A stretch of DNA of 64,000 bases from Promethearchaeia archaeon (GTDB lineage: Archaea > Asgardarchaeota > Lokiarchaeia > Sigyniarchaeales > SOKP01), in contig JAHQWJ010000014.1 in the NCBI GenBank assembly GCA_029856125.1, positions 159,085-223,084 on the forward strand, given 5' to 3'. The position numbers were made by a program, and so were the translations under genes. Below the pieces are notes generated by a model. The model did not search any database. It was not told the DNA's origin and saw nothing but the letters and a program-made list of their open reading frames with translations. This document shows, one piece after another, positions 35,532-44,757 of the stretch. How positions within the stretch are numbered: position 1 is the stretch's first letter; the number at the start of each line of letters is the position of its first letter.

Positions 35532-37871
35532 CTATTTCAAGAGAGAATTCATGTGGTCAATTCTTTTTTGTAGCAATTTTCGCGTCCCAATATCTTTTCT
35601 ATAAAACAATTTGCCACTGATGCATCCAACTCCTTGTTCAGCAACCTTTTCAGCGCTTTCTAAATCGTTAGCAATCCCAATAATCCCCATGGCTCTCGAT
35701 GATGTAGTGTAAATATTTTCACCTTCTCTGTAAACAGATGCGTAGTAATACTTTGCTCCAATTTGTTGCAGTTTCTCCTGATTGATTATTACTAATTCAT
35801 TCTTTTTTGGAGAAGTAGGGTATCCTTCGGGAGCTAAATACTTGCAAACTGTAGCTTTTTTTTCAAATTGGATGACTGGTTTTAAATTACCGTTTATGAT
35901 TCCCATACATATATCGATAAAATTAGTTTTTAAAAGAGGTAAAACGTTCATTGCTTCAGGGTCTCCGAGCCTTGCGTTAAATTCTATTAGTTTAATGCCT
36001 TTAGCAGTTTTAATATACCCCCCATATAAGAATCCTTTATATTCAACTCCCGTTTCTGCCTTAGTCGCCGCTACTACTTTCTTCATGTCTTCTATTGCTT
36101 CGTCTACATCTTCCTGCGATATAAAGGGCATCAAATGGTCTTCCATTGAATAACTTCCCATACCTCCGGTATTGCCTGAAATCGCTACTCTATTATTCCT
36201 TCTTATTACTACAAATCCCGAAGGAACGGTAACACAACCTACATAACCTTGATAGTCAACTCTTTTAATGTCTTTTTTTCTAATCCCAACTTTAGATTCT
36301 GGTTTTATTTCAAGGGAAAAAACTTCGCTAACATCATAGTATTTATTGTTTAATGGGTTTAACATTTTCTTTCTTTTATCAACAGTTATGATTGAAGATT
36401 TTCCTATTTTTATAATAAGCTCTTGGATATCATCTATTAATTTCTTTGAACTAGAAAAGAAACGCTTTCTTCCATAATGAATATTACCATCACCAAGTAA
36501 AAAAGCATTCAAAAATTCTATGAGATGTTCTTTTTTGGCATTTTTGATATAATATGGAACAAATTTTTCTTTAGCCTTTCCAAATTCCTTCAAAATATTT
36601 ACAAGCTGAATTGAGTTGATTCTAAATTTAGAATCTTCTTCTCTATATGAATAATTAAAAGGTAATTTAGACAAAATATCTTCAAATTCTTTAAAATATT
36701 TAGAATTTTTTGTTTGACAGATGTAAACTCTATGTTCATTTCCTTTATCAGTCACATATCCTTCTGATAAATAAAGACCCATAAATTGAATCCAATCATT
36801 AAATTTTATTTCTTGTTTTTTTCTCATACGATTAAATTTATAATCGTATTCATCGATTGCAAAGTATTCTAGAGATTTTCCTTCCCAAATTCCTGTCAGA
36901 AAAATCTCCTTTTCCCCTATAATATCTCCAGCCTCTAATACTTCTATTTTCTCTGACTTTCTGTGTTTTACAAGCATTCTATGATTTGGTGTAACAAGCA
37001 AGTCCAATTCCCGGTGTTTGAAATGCACCATATCTCCATTATATTTCATCCAATGAATTTTCTCAGGTCTTTGAAATTCCAAAATTTTCTTTTTATGATC
37101 GAAAGTCATTACTTTCTCGTTCCTATTTAGCTGATCAAAAGTTTTCCATCCTGTCTCAGTTAGAATTTCTGTATCAGAAGAATAGCAATTTGGACCAGTA
37201 TCGTCTTCATAAGCTCTTTTATGATCTTGAACTAGCGGAGTAGCGACTACATTTTTACCATCAACGAATGTTTGAAGAGTAAATTCTTCTCCATCAACCT
37301 TTTCTTCGAGGAGAATAGAAGCCTTTTGATCGACTAAGGTTTGACAGTAATCTAAAATATCTTGTTTAGAAAAAAGATGATCTCCATAGACTTTTACACC
37401 TTTTCCTCCAGTCAGTCCATCTGGTTTAACTACTATATTTTCTTCCCCTAAATCTTTGATAAAACTTTCTACATTTTCCATTGAATTGAAACTTTTACTT
37501 ACAATATTGGATGTTATTTTATATTTTTCCAAAAGATTACGCGTAAAGATTTTCGAGCCTTCTAATTGAGCGGCTTCAATTCTAGGACCGATACAGGGAA
37601 TTCCGCTCTTTTCCAAAGCATCAACAATACCAACGACCAGAGGTGCTTCTGGGCCAATCACGGCGAAATCTATGCTATTTGCCTTGGAAAAATCAATAAT
37701 TTCCTGAAAATCTGTTTCAGAGTGAATTTTTATCTTTCCTTGGCTTAAGTCTTCCAATCCAGCATTTTTAGAGCTCATGAACGCGTATAAAGTAGCTCCA
37801 TCCCTTACTAAAGTCTCCCCTATTACGTGTTCTCTGGCTCCATGTCCGATGATAAGAGTTTTAACTGTCAA
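35532..37871 (-). CDS. purD: phosphoribosylamine-glycine ligase interrupted by an intein
   Basis: The 779-residue precursor contains a 440-residue ligase plus a 339-residue intein. The ligase joins 5-phosphoribosylamine and glycine with ATP in purine synthesis. Ligase features are GHGAREHVIGE at the start, VIGPEAPLV, VVKPDGLTGGKGVKVY and, after the insertion, IEFNARLGDPE. The intein sits between Asn228 and Thr568, splitting the conserved DTGPN/TGGMG sequence of the ATP-grasp domain. Ligase should be functional only after splicing. Start is a TTG at 37871. No other purine genes are adjacent. Confidence 0.95.
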   Translation of the reverse strand: MTVKTLIIGHGAREHVIGETLVRDGATLYAFMSSKNAGLEDLSQGKIKIHSETDFQEIIDFSKANSIDFAVIGPEAPLVVGIVDALEKSGIPCIGPRIEAAQLEGSKIFTRNLLEKYKITSNIVSKSFNSMENVESFIKDLGEENIVVKPDGLTGGKGVKVYGDHLFSKQDILDYCQTLVDQKASILLEEKVDGEEFTLQTFVDGKNVVATPLVQDHKRAYEDDTGPNCYSSDTEILTETGWKTFDQLNRNEKVMTFDHKKKILEFQRPEKIHWMKYNGDMVHFKHRELDLLVTPNHRMLVKHRKSEKIEVLEAGDIIGEKEIFLTGIWEGKSLEYFAIDEYDYKFNRMRKKQEIKFNDWIQFMGLYLSEGYVTDKGNEHRVYICQTKNSKYFKEFEDILSKLPFNYSYREEDSKFRINSIQLVNILKEFGKAKEKFVPYYIKNAKKEHLIEFLNAFLLGDGNIHYGRKRFFSSSKKLIDDIQELIIKIGKSSIITVDKRKKMLNPLNNKYYDVSEVFSLEIKPESKVGIRKKDIKRVDYQGYVGCVTVPSGFVVIRRNNRVAISGNTGGMGSYSMEDHLMPFISQEDVDEAIEDMKKVVAATKAETGVEYKGFLYGGYIKTAKGIKLIEFNARLGDPEAMNVLPLLKTNFIDICMGIINGNLKPVIQFEKKATVCKYLAPEGYPTSPKKNELVIINQEKLQQIGAKYYYASVYREGENIYTTSSRAMGIIGIANDLESAEKVAEQGVGCISGKLFYRKDIGTRKLLQKRIDHMNSLLK
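36171..37187 (-). mobile_element. PurD intein with LAGLIDADG-type homing endonuclease
   Basis: Residues 229-567 of the precursor form the intein. It begins with Cys229 (CYSSDTEILTETGW, block A) and has the block B Thr-x2-His motif TPNHRM. The two LAGLIDADG-like helices are FMGLYLSEGY and FLNAFLLGDG. It ends with VGCVTVPSGF and AISGN, followed by Thr as the first extein residue. The penultimate residue is Gly, not the usual His that helps Asn cyclisation, so splicing may use a variant mechanism. Both acidic residues of the endonuclease are present (Glu and Asp), so it may still home. Base composition does not differ clearly from the host gene. Confidence 0.93.
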
Positions 37872-38164
37872 ATTTTATACTCTCTTCTATTTGAATTTCT
37901 TATGAGTATTAAGATTATAATTGAATTTAAAATGTTTTACATCAAATTTAAAGTAATTATTAATGAAAGATTATAAAGTCTACTGCGCTGATTTCTCGCT
38001 TAAAAAATATAAATTTATTAAAAGTTTAAAAAATTGGTTAATATTTATCTAATCTGACTTTTATTAAACGAGAATGTAATTAAATATTTAATTAAACTCT
38101 TCATTCGAAACTTTGATATAGGAATTATCTTATGTAAAATTAAATTTAGGATGATATAAGCAAT

Positions 38165-40798
38165 ATGAAAGCTAAAGGGATTCTCACTCTAACGGGTGAA
38201 AAATTAAGATGCTCTGCTATGCCTTTAGGAGGTATAGGTACAGGCACAATTGCACTTGGAGGAGATGGACTTTTAAAACAATGGCAAATTACTAACACGG
38301 TAAATCATCGCGCATTTGTGCCTAACAGTTTTTTCGCCGTAAGAACTCGAACTTTGAAGAATTCGAACGAAAAACCAATTTCACGAGCGCTTATATGTAC
38401 TAAACCTCACGATGGAATTGATTTTAGACCCGCTAAATCTGTAAGTGATCATATAATCACTAATAATATGAAAGATTTCATTGATAAATTACCTCATGTT
38501 GAAAATATTATTTATGATGGCGAATACCCGGTTTCATTCTTAAAGTTTGAAGATTCTAAACTTCCTATTGAGATCAGATTAACCGCTTTTAACCCCTTTA
38601 TCCCCTTAGATGCAAAAAATTCGGGATTGCCATTAATTGTATTTCAATTTCGCATTAAAAATATTTCAAATGAGCCAATTGAAGCAATTCTGTTAGGAAA
38701 TTTGTTTAATTTCTTAGGTTGGGACGGTTTAAAAGTTATTAGAGGTGAATCTCATCCCCTTTTTGGTGGTAATTACAACATTCATAAGAAAATCGGTGAG
38801 TGGAACGCTATTTATATGAGATCAAAAACACTTCTTAAATCAGATAAGCGATATGGTAATTTAACTCTTGCAACCGATCAGCAAAATGTTTTGGTATCAC
38901 CTCAATGGGATAATTTAGATAATTTTTGGTCCAACTTTATAGAAAAAGGTACTCTGTTAAGAAGCGAATTAGAGGAACCAAGTGATATTGGAAGAACTTG
39001 GACTGGAAGTCTAGCTGTAAAGAAAAACTTGAAACCTGATGAGGAAAGAGTGATCACTTTTTTTATTGCTTGGAACTTTCCAAATCGTCTTGTTGATTGG
39101 CGTCTCAATTATGCTTTAATTAAAGATTTTCAATCTGAGTTTTGGATCGGAAACCAATATAATGAGTGGTTTAAAAATTCTTCAGAAGTTATCAAATATG
39201 TTAATCTCAATTTTCAATTTCTTTCGAATTACACTTCTAAATTCCACGATGCGTTTTTTTCTAGCATTTTACCGCCTGAAGTTTTAACTTCAATCTCCGC
39301 GAACTTTTCGACAATCAGAACGCCTACTTGTTTGTGGATTAGAAATGGATCTTTTCACGGATTTGAAGGATGTCACGGAGCTTCTACAGGAGGAAAATGG
39401 GGAGGATGTTGTCCCCTAAATTGCACACATGTATGGAACTACGAGTTTAGCTTGGCTCATTTATTTCCTACTTTAGAAAGGACAATGAGAGAAACAGAAT
39501 TTAAAATCCAACATAAAATGGGTTATTTACCTCACCGTACTGTTATTCCCTTATACTTACCTCAATTTGGGGAAAAACCAGATTTCGGTGATGTCCCACC
39601 TGCTATTGATGGAATGTTCGGTATGATTCTTAAAATTTATCGAGATTATTTAATAACAAGAGATCTCGACTTTCTAAAAAGTTCATGGAGCTACATTCAA
39701 AAATTAATGGAGTATATCATAAAAGAATATTACCTTGATACTGAAGGAACAATAACTCGCGCACAGCCTAACACTTATGACTGCTCTATCTACGGTTTCA
39801 ATACTTTTGTAGGATCACTTAATCTTACTGCGCTACTTGCCTGCGAGAAAATCGCATTAGAGTTAAATCTTCTCGATTGGGCAGCTAGGTGTAAGAAATT
39901 GTATAAATTTAGTCGAGAAACTATAGATAAGGAGTGTTGGAACGGCGAGTTTTACATCCAAAAGTACGACGAAAACAAGGTAAAAGAATTTCAATATGGC
40001 ATTGGATGTTTCTCAGATCAATTACTTGGGCAATGGTGGGCTTTTCATTTAGGTCTCGGATTCATCCTCCCCTCTAATCGAGTTAAGGAAGCAATAAAAG
40101 CTATAATAAAATACAATTTTAAGGAGTCTCTCGAAGGTTTTAAACAAATGCCTAGAACATTTGCTTCGCCTACGGAATCGGGTTTATTAACTTGTTCTTG
40201 GCCAAATGGAGGAAGACCTAAAGTTCCAACGCTTTATACTGACGAAGTGTGGACTGGAATTGAATACGAAATAGCCGCACTTAGTATCTATATCGGAGAT
40301 GTTAATGCTGGGTTAAAATTAATAAATTCTGTCAGGAAAAGATACGATGGTTCTCATAGAAACCCTTGGAACGAGGTAGAGTGTGGAGATCATTATGTAA
40401 GACCGATGTCTTCTTGGACTTTACTCCATGCTTTAACAGGAATATCGTATTCTTCGAAGTTAAATCAATTGTCCATATCTCCTAAAATAAATCAGCGAAA
40501 TTTTCAATCGTTTTTTATTACTAAATCAGCATGGGGTAAAATATCCCAAAAGATTACTCATAAGATGCTTACTTGCTCCATAACAATCTCCTATGGAACA
40601 TTGGAATTGAGTTCGATAGCGATCGATTTAAAAGATATATTTCATGAAGGAAAAATTAGCAAATCAACGGTTATTTCAAAAGGAAAATATCGAGATATAA
40701 GAGTAACCCAAATATTCAAAGGTTCGATCGTCGAGATTTCACTTGATGAAAATCTGAATTTGGATGAAGGACATCAACTTCTTTTAGAATTTGATTAA
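38165..40798 (+). CDS. GH116 glycosidase, GBA2/beta-glucosidase type
   Basis: The 877-residue protein opens with the GH116 signature MPLGGIGTGTIALGGDG and has an N-terminal beta domain. The (alpha/alpha)6 domain contains CTHVWNYEFSLAHLFP, CSIYGFNTFVGS, CFSDQLLGQWW and YTDEVWTGIEYEIA. These match human GBA2 and archaeal and bacterial beta-glucosidases/xylosidases of this family, including likely catalytic acidic residues. It has no signal peptide and so acts in the cytosol, perhaps on glucosylated lipids or glucosides. Start ATG at 38165 is unambiguous. It stands alone on this strand with a long AT-rich leader of about 290 bases upstream. Confidence 0.92.
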   Translation: MKAKGILTLTGEKLRCSAMPLGGIGTGTIALGGDGLLKQWQITNTVNHRAFVPNSFFAVRTRTLKNSNEKPISRALICTKPHDGIDFRPAKSVSDHIITNNMKDFIDKLPHVENIIYDGEYPVSFLKFEDSKLPIEIRLTAFNPFIPLDAKNSGLPLIVFQFRIKNISNEPIEAILLGNLFNFLGWDGLKVIRGESHPLFGGNYNIHKKIGEWNAIYMRSKTLLKSDKRYGNLTLATDQQNVLVSPQWDNLDNFWSNFIEKGTLLRSELEEPSDIGRTWTGSLAVKKNLKPDEERVITFFIAWNFPNRLVDWRLNYALIKDFQSEFWIGNQYNEWFKNSSEVIKYVNLNFQFLSNYTSKFHDAFFSSILPPEVLTSISANFSTIRTPTCLWIRNGSFHGFEGCHGASTGGKWGGCCPLNCTHVWNYEFSLAHLFPTLERTMRETEFKIQHKMGYLPHRTVIPLYLPQFGEKPDFGDVPPAIDGMFGMILKIYRDYLITRDLDFLKSSWSYIQKLMEYIIKEYYLDTEGTITRAQPNTYDCSIYGFNTFVGSLNLTALLACEKIALELNLLDWAARCKKLYKFSRETIDKECWNGEFYIQKYDENKVKEFQYGIGCFSDQLLGQWWAFHLGLGFILPSNRVKEAIKAIIKYNFKESLEGFKQMPRTFASPTESGLLTCSWPNGGRPKVPTLYTDEVWTGIEYEIAALSIYIGDVNAGLKLINSVRKRYDGSHRNPWNEVECGDHYVRPMSSWTLLHALTGISYSSKLNQLSISPKINQRNFQSFFITKSAWGKISQKITHKMLTCSITISYGTLELSSIAIDLKDIFHEGKISKSTVISKGKYRDIRVTQIFKGSIVEISLDENLNLDEGHQLLLEFD

Positions 40799-40845
40799 TT
40801 AAAAATAAAAAATATGATAGATAAATTTCTTCCCAAACTAGATAG

Positions 40846-41415
40846 TTACTCTACCGCATGACCACAACTAGCACAGAATTTAGCTTCTATTGGTAACTCA
40901 GTTCCGCAATTCGGACAATTCTTATTATCCTTCACATCTTGAGCTTTTTCTGCTATATTCGAGCCACAATGAGGACAAAATTTAGCATCTTCATCTATTT
41001 TATCACCACAAAAAGGACAATTCACTTTCACGGCGGGTGTTTCGCTTTTAGTCACTGACGCTAAAGAGATAGGTTTTGGTGTAGTTTGAACAGTTCCCAC
41101 CTGAACCGAAATTGGAAGAGTTAAGTTGTGCCCTCTCTTGGTTAATAAGTTAGCTGTTAAAGTAAAAACACCATTTTCCTTAGGTAGTATTGAAAAGAGC
41201 CGATTACGGCTATTTCGTTTAGCAATCCCCCCATAAAATTCTCTTTTTATTAAGATTTTAACTTCTGGAGGTCCAGATAATTGTACTTTAACTTGTGGCA
41301 TATAGCTATCAGTAAGATTTTGAACAGTAATGTAGAATTCTTTCCGTTTATTTAAACTACAATAAATTGCTTCTGCATTTCCTTTTAAACCAAAATGAAA
41401 ATCTGATTCAGACAT
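40846..41415 (-). CDS. double zinc-ribbon protein
   Basis: The 189-residue protein has a beta-rich N-terminal domain of about 105 residues, then a Pro/Thr linker. Two zinc ribbons lie at the C-terminus (CPFCGDKIDEDAKFCPHCG, about 133-151, and CPNCGTELPIEAKFCASCG, about 168-186). The N-terminal domain looks like an immunoglobulin-like or arrestin-like fold (LSGPPEVKILIKREF). Such proteins are common in archaea and usually of unknown role, perhaps in complex assembly. Convergent with the GH116 gene, 48 bases apart. Confidence 0.8.
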   Translation of the reverse strand: MSESDFHFGLKGNAEAIYCSLNKRKEFYITVQNLTDSYMPQVKVQLSGPPEVKILIKREFYGGIAKRNSRNRLFSILPKENGVFTLTANLLTKRGHNLTLPISVQVGTVQTTPKPISLASVTKSETPAVKVNCPFCGDKIDEDAKFCPHCGSNIAEKAQDVKDNKNCPNCGTELPIEAKFCASCGHAVE

Positions 41416-41612
41416 AATTATTCTCGTTATTCTTTTTCTTCTTTAAGGTAATTTGACTATATATTTTTTTACTTTATTTTAAAAATTAAAAGAATCGTAC
41501 AGAAATTACTGTATACTATAAAATTAGGTAAAGCAAATATATAACATTTGGAGCCCAATTTTTTAAAATATAAAGGAAATTAAAAAAAATAAAAATATTA
41601 AAGTTAAACTAA

Positions 41613-42764
41613 TTATTTTCTATATACTCCGTAGGTCTTGCATGTATCTATCATAGCTTTTACGTTTTCGAGTTTAGCATCGTCAGGAATTTCGGACCCA
41701 ACAAATAGACCTCCTCCGTCAGCGCATTTATCAATAATTTCTTTTACTTGCTTTTCGATCATAGCTGGAGTTCCTAACTTAAATAGGGAGGGTTTGAGGT
41801 TTCCTTGAATGCAAATGTGATCACCTAAGATTTCTTTAGCTTTGAAAATGTCCGTTCTTTCGTCCATATGTAAATATAATTTGCCCTTTGGTAATTCTTT
41901 GAAGTAATGCAATCGATCTGTCCAATCCGTATCCATATGCATTTGAACTATATAACCCTTTTTCACATAAGCAGTTACCATTTTCTTAAAATAAGGCCAA
42001 AAAAGCTCTTCAAAATGTTTTATTGAGATGAAATCAGCGCTAGCTCTTGATGCACCACATATAAGAGTTTTCCCACCGCTCATCGAAATTCCGTATTCTC
42101 CCATTAATATTAAGTTATCAATCAGAAAATCGCTTACTTCCTTAATCTTATCGGGAATTCGATATATATCTTTCATAAAATTGGTAGAACCTCGAAATAC
42201 AGAAAATAATTCGAAGGGAGTAGACCCACCACCATCGCTAAATGTAGGAACTTGAAAGTGAGTCCACCATCTTTCTGTATTTTCTGCAACTTTCGCTCCA
42301 ATTTTACCTAGTTTTGTCATATCTTTCATTCCGGCTCTTTTAAAATTAGCTAGCCTTAAGAAGCCTTCATCAATTATTTTATCGTAATCTGATACTTTCA
42401 TGAATGGATCAGCAAGACTTTGTTCAACAAGTTGAGGAAACTCATTTTCACCTAACATTCGTCCAGGTAATCTCCAGTCAAGGTAAAACATAGAAAAAAT
42501 ATCAGGAAATGGGTTTACGTGCATCATATACACCCCCCCGCCAGCCATAGCTATGTCGTATCCCCCTAATTTATGATAAATCCATTCGTAAGCTTCTTGA
42601 GATTTGACTGGATCTTCAACCATTTGTTGAGCTGTAACATCATAATAGGTCACAGGTAAATAATCTATTAGCGGCCAAACGGGAACTCTATCCGGTTCTT
42701 TTAAGGCCATTGCTGTCATGACTCTTTCAACCGAAGTCATTGGTTCTTCTTTAATAGGTTCCAT
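41613..42764 (-). CDS. uroporphyrinogen decarboxylase-family corrinoid methyltransferase
   Basis: About 383 residues belong to the URO-D family used by MtaA, MtbA and related methylcobalamin:thiol methyltransferases. In these the product of a corrinoid protein is demethylated to a coenzyme or tetrahydrofolate-type acceptor. Visible features are EPDRVPVWPLIDY, VQMHMDTDWTDRL and FVGSEIPDDAKLENVKAMID. The His-x-Cys zinc motif of MtaA is replaced by His-Met-Asp, so metal ligation is different. The ATG at 42764 is preferred to 42785 because GGGTGG lies seven bases upstream. It overlaps or abuts the corrinoid gene stop, so coupling is likely. Confidence 0.88.
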   Translation of the reverse strand: MEPIKEEPMTSVERVMTAMALKEPDRVPVWPLIDYLPVTYYDVTAQQMVEDPVKSQEAYEWIYHKLGGYDIAMAGGGVYMMHVNPFPDIFSMFYLDWRLPGRMLGENEFPQLVEQSLADPFMKVSDYDKIIDEGFLRLANFKRAGMKDMTKLGKIGAKVAENTERWWTHFQVPTFSDGGGSTPFELFSVFRGSTNFMKDIYRIPDKIKEVSDFLIDNLILMGEYGISMSGGKTLICGASRASADFISIKHFEELFWPYFKKMVTAYVKKGYIVQMHMDTDWTDRLHYFKELPKGKLYLHMDERTDIFKAKEILGDHICIQGNLKPSLFKLGTPAMIEKQVKEIIDKCADGGGLFVGSEIPDDAKLENVKAMIDTCKTYGVYRK

Positions 42765-42766
42765 TT

Positions 42767-43408
42767 TTATCCACCCTTTAACCATTTAGTTACTATCTTC
42801 ACACCATTAAATGCATTATCGGTATATGCGTCAGCTCCTGCTTCCTTCATCCACATTTCATCAACAGGTAATCCTCCTATAATAATCTTTAATTTATCTC
42901 TCAATCCTGCCGTTTTTAATGCTTCTGTTGTTTGTTTCATTGATTCAAGCGCTACTGTTAATAAACCAGAATAAGCGACTATATCTGCTTTTGTTTCTTT
43001 GACTTTGTTAATGAATTTTTCGGCGTCTATGTCTACACCTAAATCATGAACTTCAAAACCTGCAGCTTGTAGAAGAGTTACGAAAATATTCTTTCCAATA
43101 TCGTGGACATCGCCTTTAACTGTCCCTACTACAACCACGCCTAATTTTTCACTCATTTTGGTGTCATCTTTCATTACCGCTTCAAGAATTTTAGCAGATT
43201 GTTGGAAAATTTCACCAGCCATAACTAATTCGGTTAGAAAATATTCTTTTTTATTAAATCTTTCTCCAACAATTTCTACTCCTTTGCGCAACATATCAAT
43301 AACTTCTTTTGGATTGACTCCTTCGTCTAATAATGCTTTTACAAGGGAGTAAGATTTTTCTTCTTCTAACTCCGTAACTGCGTGGATAAGCTCTTCTTTT
43401 GTTCCCAT
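42767..43408 (-). CDS. cobalamin-binding corrinoid protein (MtaC/MtbC/MttC-like)
   Basis: The 213-residue protein has the N-terminal four-helix cap domain (KALLDEGVNPKEVIDMLRKGVEIVGERF) and a Rossmann domain with the cobalt-ligand motif GDVHDIGKN (His102), GLLTVALESM and GGLPVDEMWMKEAGAD. It holds a methylcobalamin and shuttles methyl groups. It stands just before the URO-D-type methyltransferase, with stop and start overlapping. A trimethylamine- or methoxy-type substrate-specific methyltransferase is not adjacent, so the methyl donor is unknown. Its Shine-Dalgarno site GGAGGT lies inside the small leader gene upstream. Confidence 0.92.
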   Translation of the reverse strand: MGTKEELIHAVTELEEEKSYSLVKALLDEGVNPKEVIDMLRKGVEIVGERFNKKEYFLTELVMAGEIFQQSAKILEAVMKDDTKMSEKLGVVVVGTVKGDVHDIGKNIFVTLLQAAGFEVHDLGVDIDAEKFINKVKETKADIVAYSGLLTVALESMKQTTEALKTAGLRDKLKIIIGGLPVDEMWMKEAGADAYTDNAFNGVKIVTKWLKGG

Positions 43409-43413
43409 TATTT

Positions 43414-43563
43414 CTATTTACCTCCCATCTTTTTTTTCGTAAAAGCAAATATTAAGCGCCTCATTGAAAATTTCTTACCATTTTTACCCCAAAGGACCTT
43501 ACCTATCGCCACATACATTTCATCCTTATCAACATAATTTGGTTTATTTTTAAATTCTTCCAT
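43414..43563 (-). CDS. 49-residue basic leader protein of the corrinoid operon
   Basis: A short gene from ATG 43563 to TAG 43414 encodes 49 residues with a Lys-rich, amphipathic tail (MRRLIFAFTKKKMGGK) and a moderately conserved-looking core YVAIGKVLWGKNGKKF. It ends five bases before the corrinoid gene start and contains that gene's Shine-Dalgarno site. The coding look is good although it is too short for usual calling. It may be a small accessory protein for the corrinoid methyltransferase or a translational leader. No family is recognised. Confidence 0.6.
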   Translation of the reverse strand: MEEFKNKPNYVDKDEMYVAIGKVLWGKNGKKFSMRRLIFAFTKKKMGGK

Positions 43564-43643
43564 ACATCTATCCTCTAATTTATTTTGAATAATAATTACA
43601 TTTCTTCTTAGGTCTATTTAAATATTAATTATTTCAATATATT

Positions 43644-43868
43644 CTATGATTTCTCTTTTTTCTTCCCCGCTATTTTTATATACATTAAAACCCCCATAAA
43701 ACCTCCCATAAATCCACTTATTAAACCACTAATCGCATGATTCATCCCATTTATTACATTATCCGTCGGAAATGGTATTACGAAAAAGTTCATGAGGAAG
43801 CTCATTATAACCCCCATAACTGCTCCAATTATTCCAGCCTTTAGTGATTCCTTGACACTATCATTCAT
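43644..43868 (-). CDS. small two-helix glycine-rich membrane protein
   Basis: The 74-residue protein has two predicted membrane helices rich in Gly and Met (AGIIGAVMGVIMSFLMNFF and GLISGFMGGFMGVLMYI), joined by a short loop, with a basic tail GKKKEKS. A strong AGGAGGATAA precedes the ATG, so translation is credible. The glycine zipper pattern suggests tight helix packing or oligomerisation. It is upstream of and on the same strand as the corrinoid operon, 80 bases away. No family is recognised. Confidence 0.75.
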   Translation of the reverse strand: MNDSVKESLKAGIIGAVMGVIMSFLMNFFVIPFPTDNVINGMNHAISGLISGFMGGFMGVLMYIKIAGKKKEKS

Positions 43869-44051
43869 GATATTATCCTCCTAATTTTTAATCTGCTTTT
43901 ATTTATTTGATTTTTTTAATTTGTTATTATGATATCTATCCGTTCTTGAAACATATAAATGTTAAAGAAAATAGAGTTTGAAGACTATTATTTGGAAGGC
44001 TAAATTTTTTGAAATAATTTGTAAAATATCAATCGAATAGTTTTAAAAGTT

Positions 44052-44714
44052 TTAGCTTATAATTTTCTGTTTAAAGATCTCGATTGTATCCGAAATTTCA
44101 TTTAACCGCACAGAAAATTCTTTTGGTTTTAATTTTTTTAACTTTTCAAAATCACGTATGATCTCTTTGAATTCGCTAATCCAAATTTTCATAAGAATCT
44201 CGTTTTCTTTTCCTTCGACTTGTTTATTGATTATCGTGCTAATCGATGAGTTGACTTTATCCATAAATTTCTTTTCATTTATTGTATAAGAAATTTTTAG
44301 TATATCTTGCTGGGATTTAAGGTATTCAATATCTTCCTTCATCGATGATTTGTGTTGTAATAATTCCTCATTAAACTTGTTTATCATATCTATGATGATT
44401 TCTTCTTGAGTTCTAATAGTTTGCTCAATTCGTTCTTGGCTAGATAAAATATCGCCCTTGATATTGATTATCTCTTGTTTTACAAACTTTATTTCACCTT
44501 CTAAATTAGAAACTTGCTCCTTTAGATTTTGGATCGATTTAGTATTTGATTTAAGCGAATCCATTTTGGATATAGCTTTTTCATATTGGTCTGCTAACTG
44601 GTGCAAGCTTTTTGGGACATTTTTCATCGAAGTGAAATCTTTTTCGAGTTTATCAACTTGTTCAATTAAATGTTGAAATTCTTTGGGAGTAATTTCTTCA
44701 ATTTTTTTAGGAAT
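44052..44714 (-). CDS. coiled-coil protein with apparent ATT start
   Basis: Coding sequence starts about 29 codons upstream of the first in-frame ATG (44627). The frame reads PKKIEEITPKEFQHLIEQVDKL before that Met, with the same coiled-coil character as the rest. No canonical start lies in that extension; GGTGA (complement of 44721-44725) is followed after six bases by ATT at 44714. The total is about 220 residues, almost all predicted coiled coil with Leu/Ile heptads (residues about 20-170). It lies 43 bases downstream of the GTPase gene on the same strand and may be its partner. If ATT is not used, the protein starts at 44627 with 191 residues. Confidence 0.65.
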   Translation of the reverse strand: MPKKIEEITPKEFQHLIEQVDKLEKDFTSMKNVPKSLHQLADQYEKAISKMDSLKSNTKSIQNLKEQVSNLEGEIKFVKQEIINIKGDILSSQERIEQTIRTQEEIIIDMINKFNEELLQHKSSMKEDIEYLKSQQDILKISYTINEKKFMDKVNSSISTIINKQVEGKENEILMKIWISEFKEIIRDFEKLKKLKPKEFSVRLNEISDTIEIFKQKIIS

Positions 44715-44757
44715 TACATTTCACCATTAATAATCGATTATGTTTGCTTAATAAATT

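Noticed and set aside
36171..37187. Separate homing endonuclease gene or frameshift in purD
   Set aside because: The frame is continuous through both extein halves and carries splice motifs at both ends, which fits an in-frame intein.
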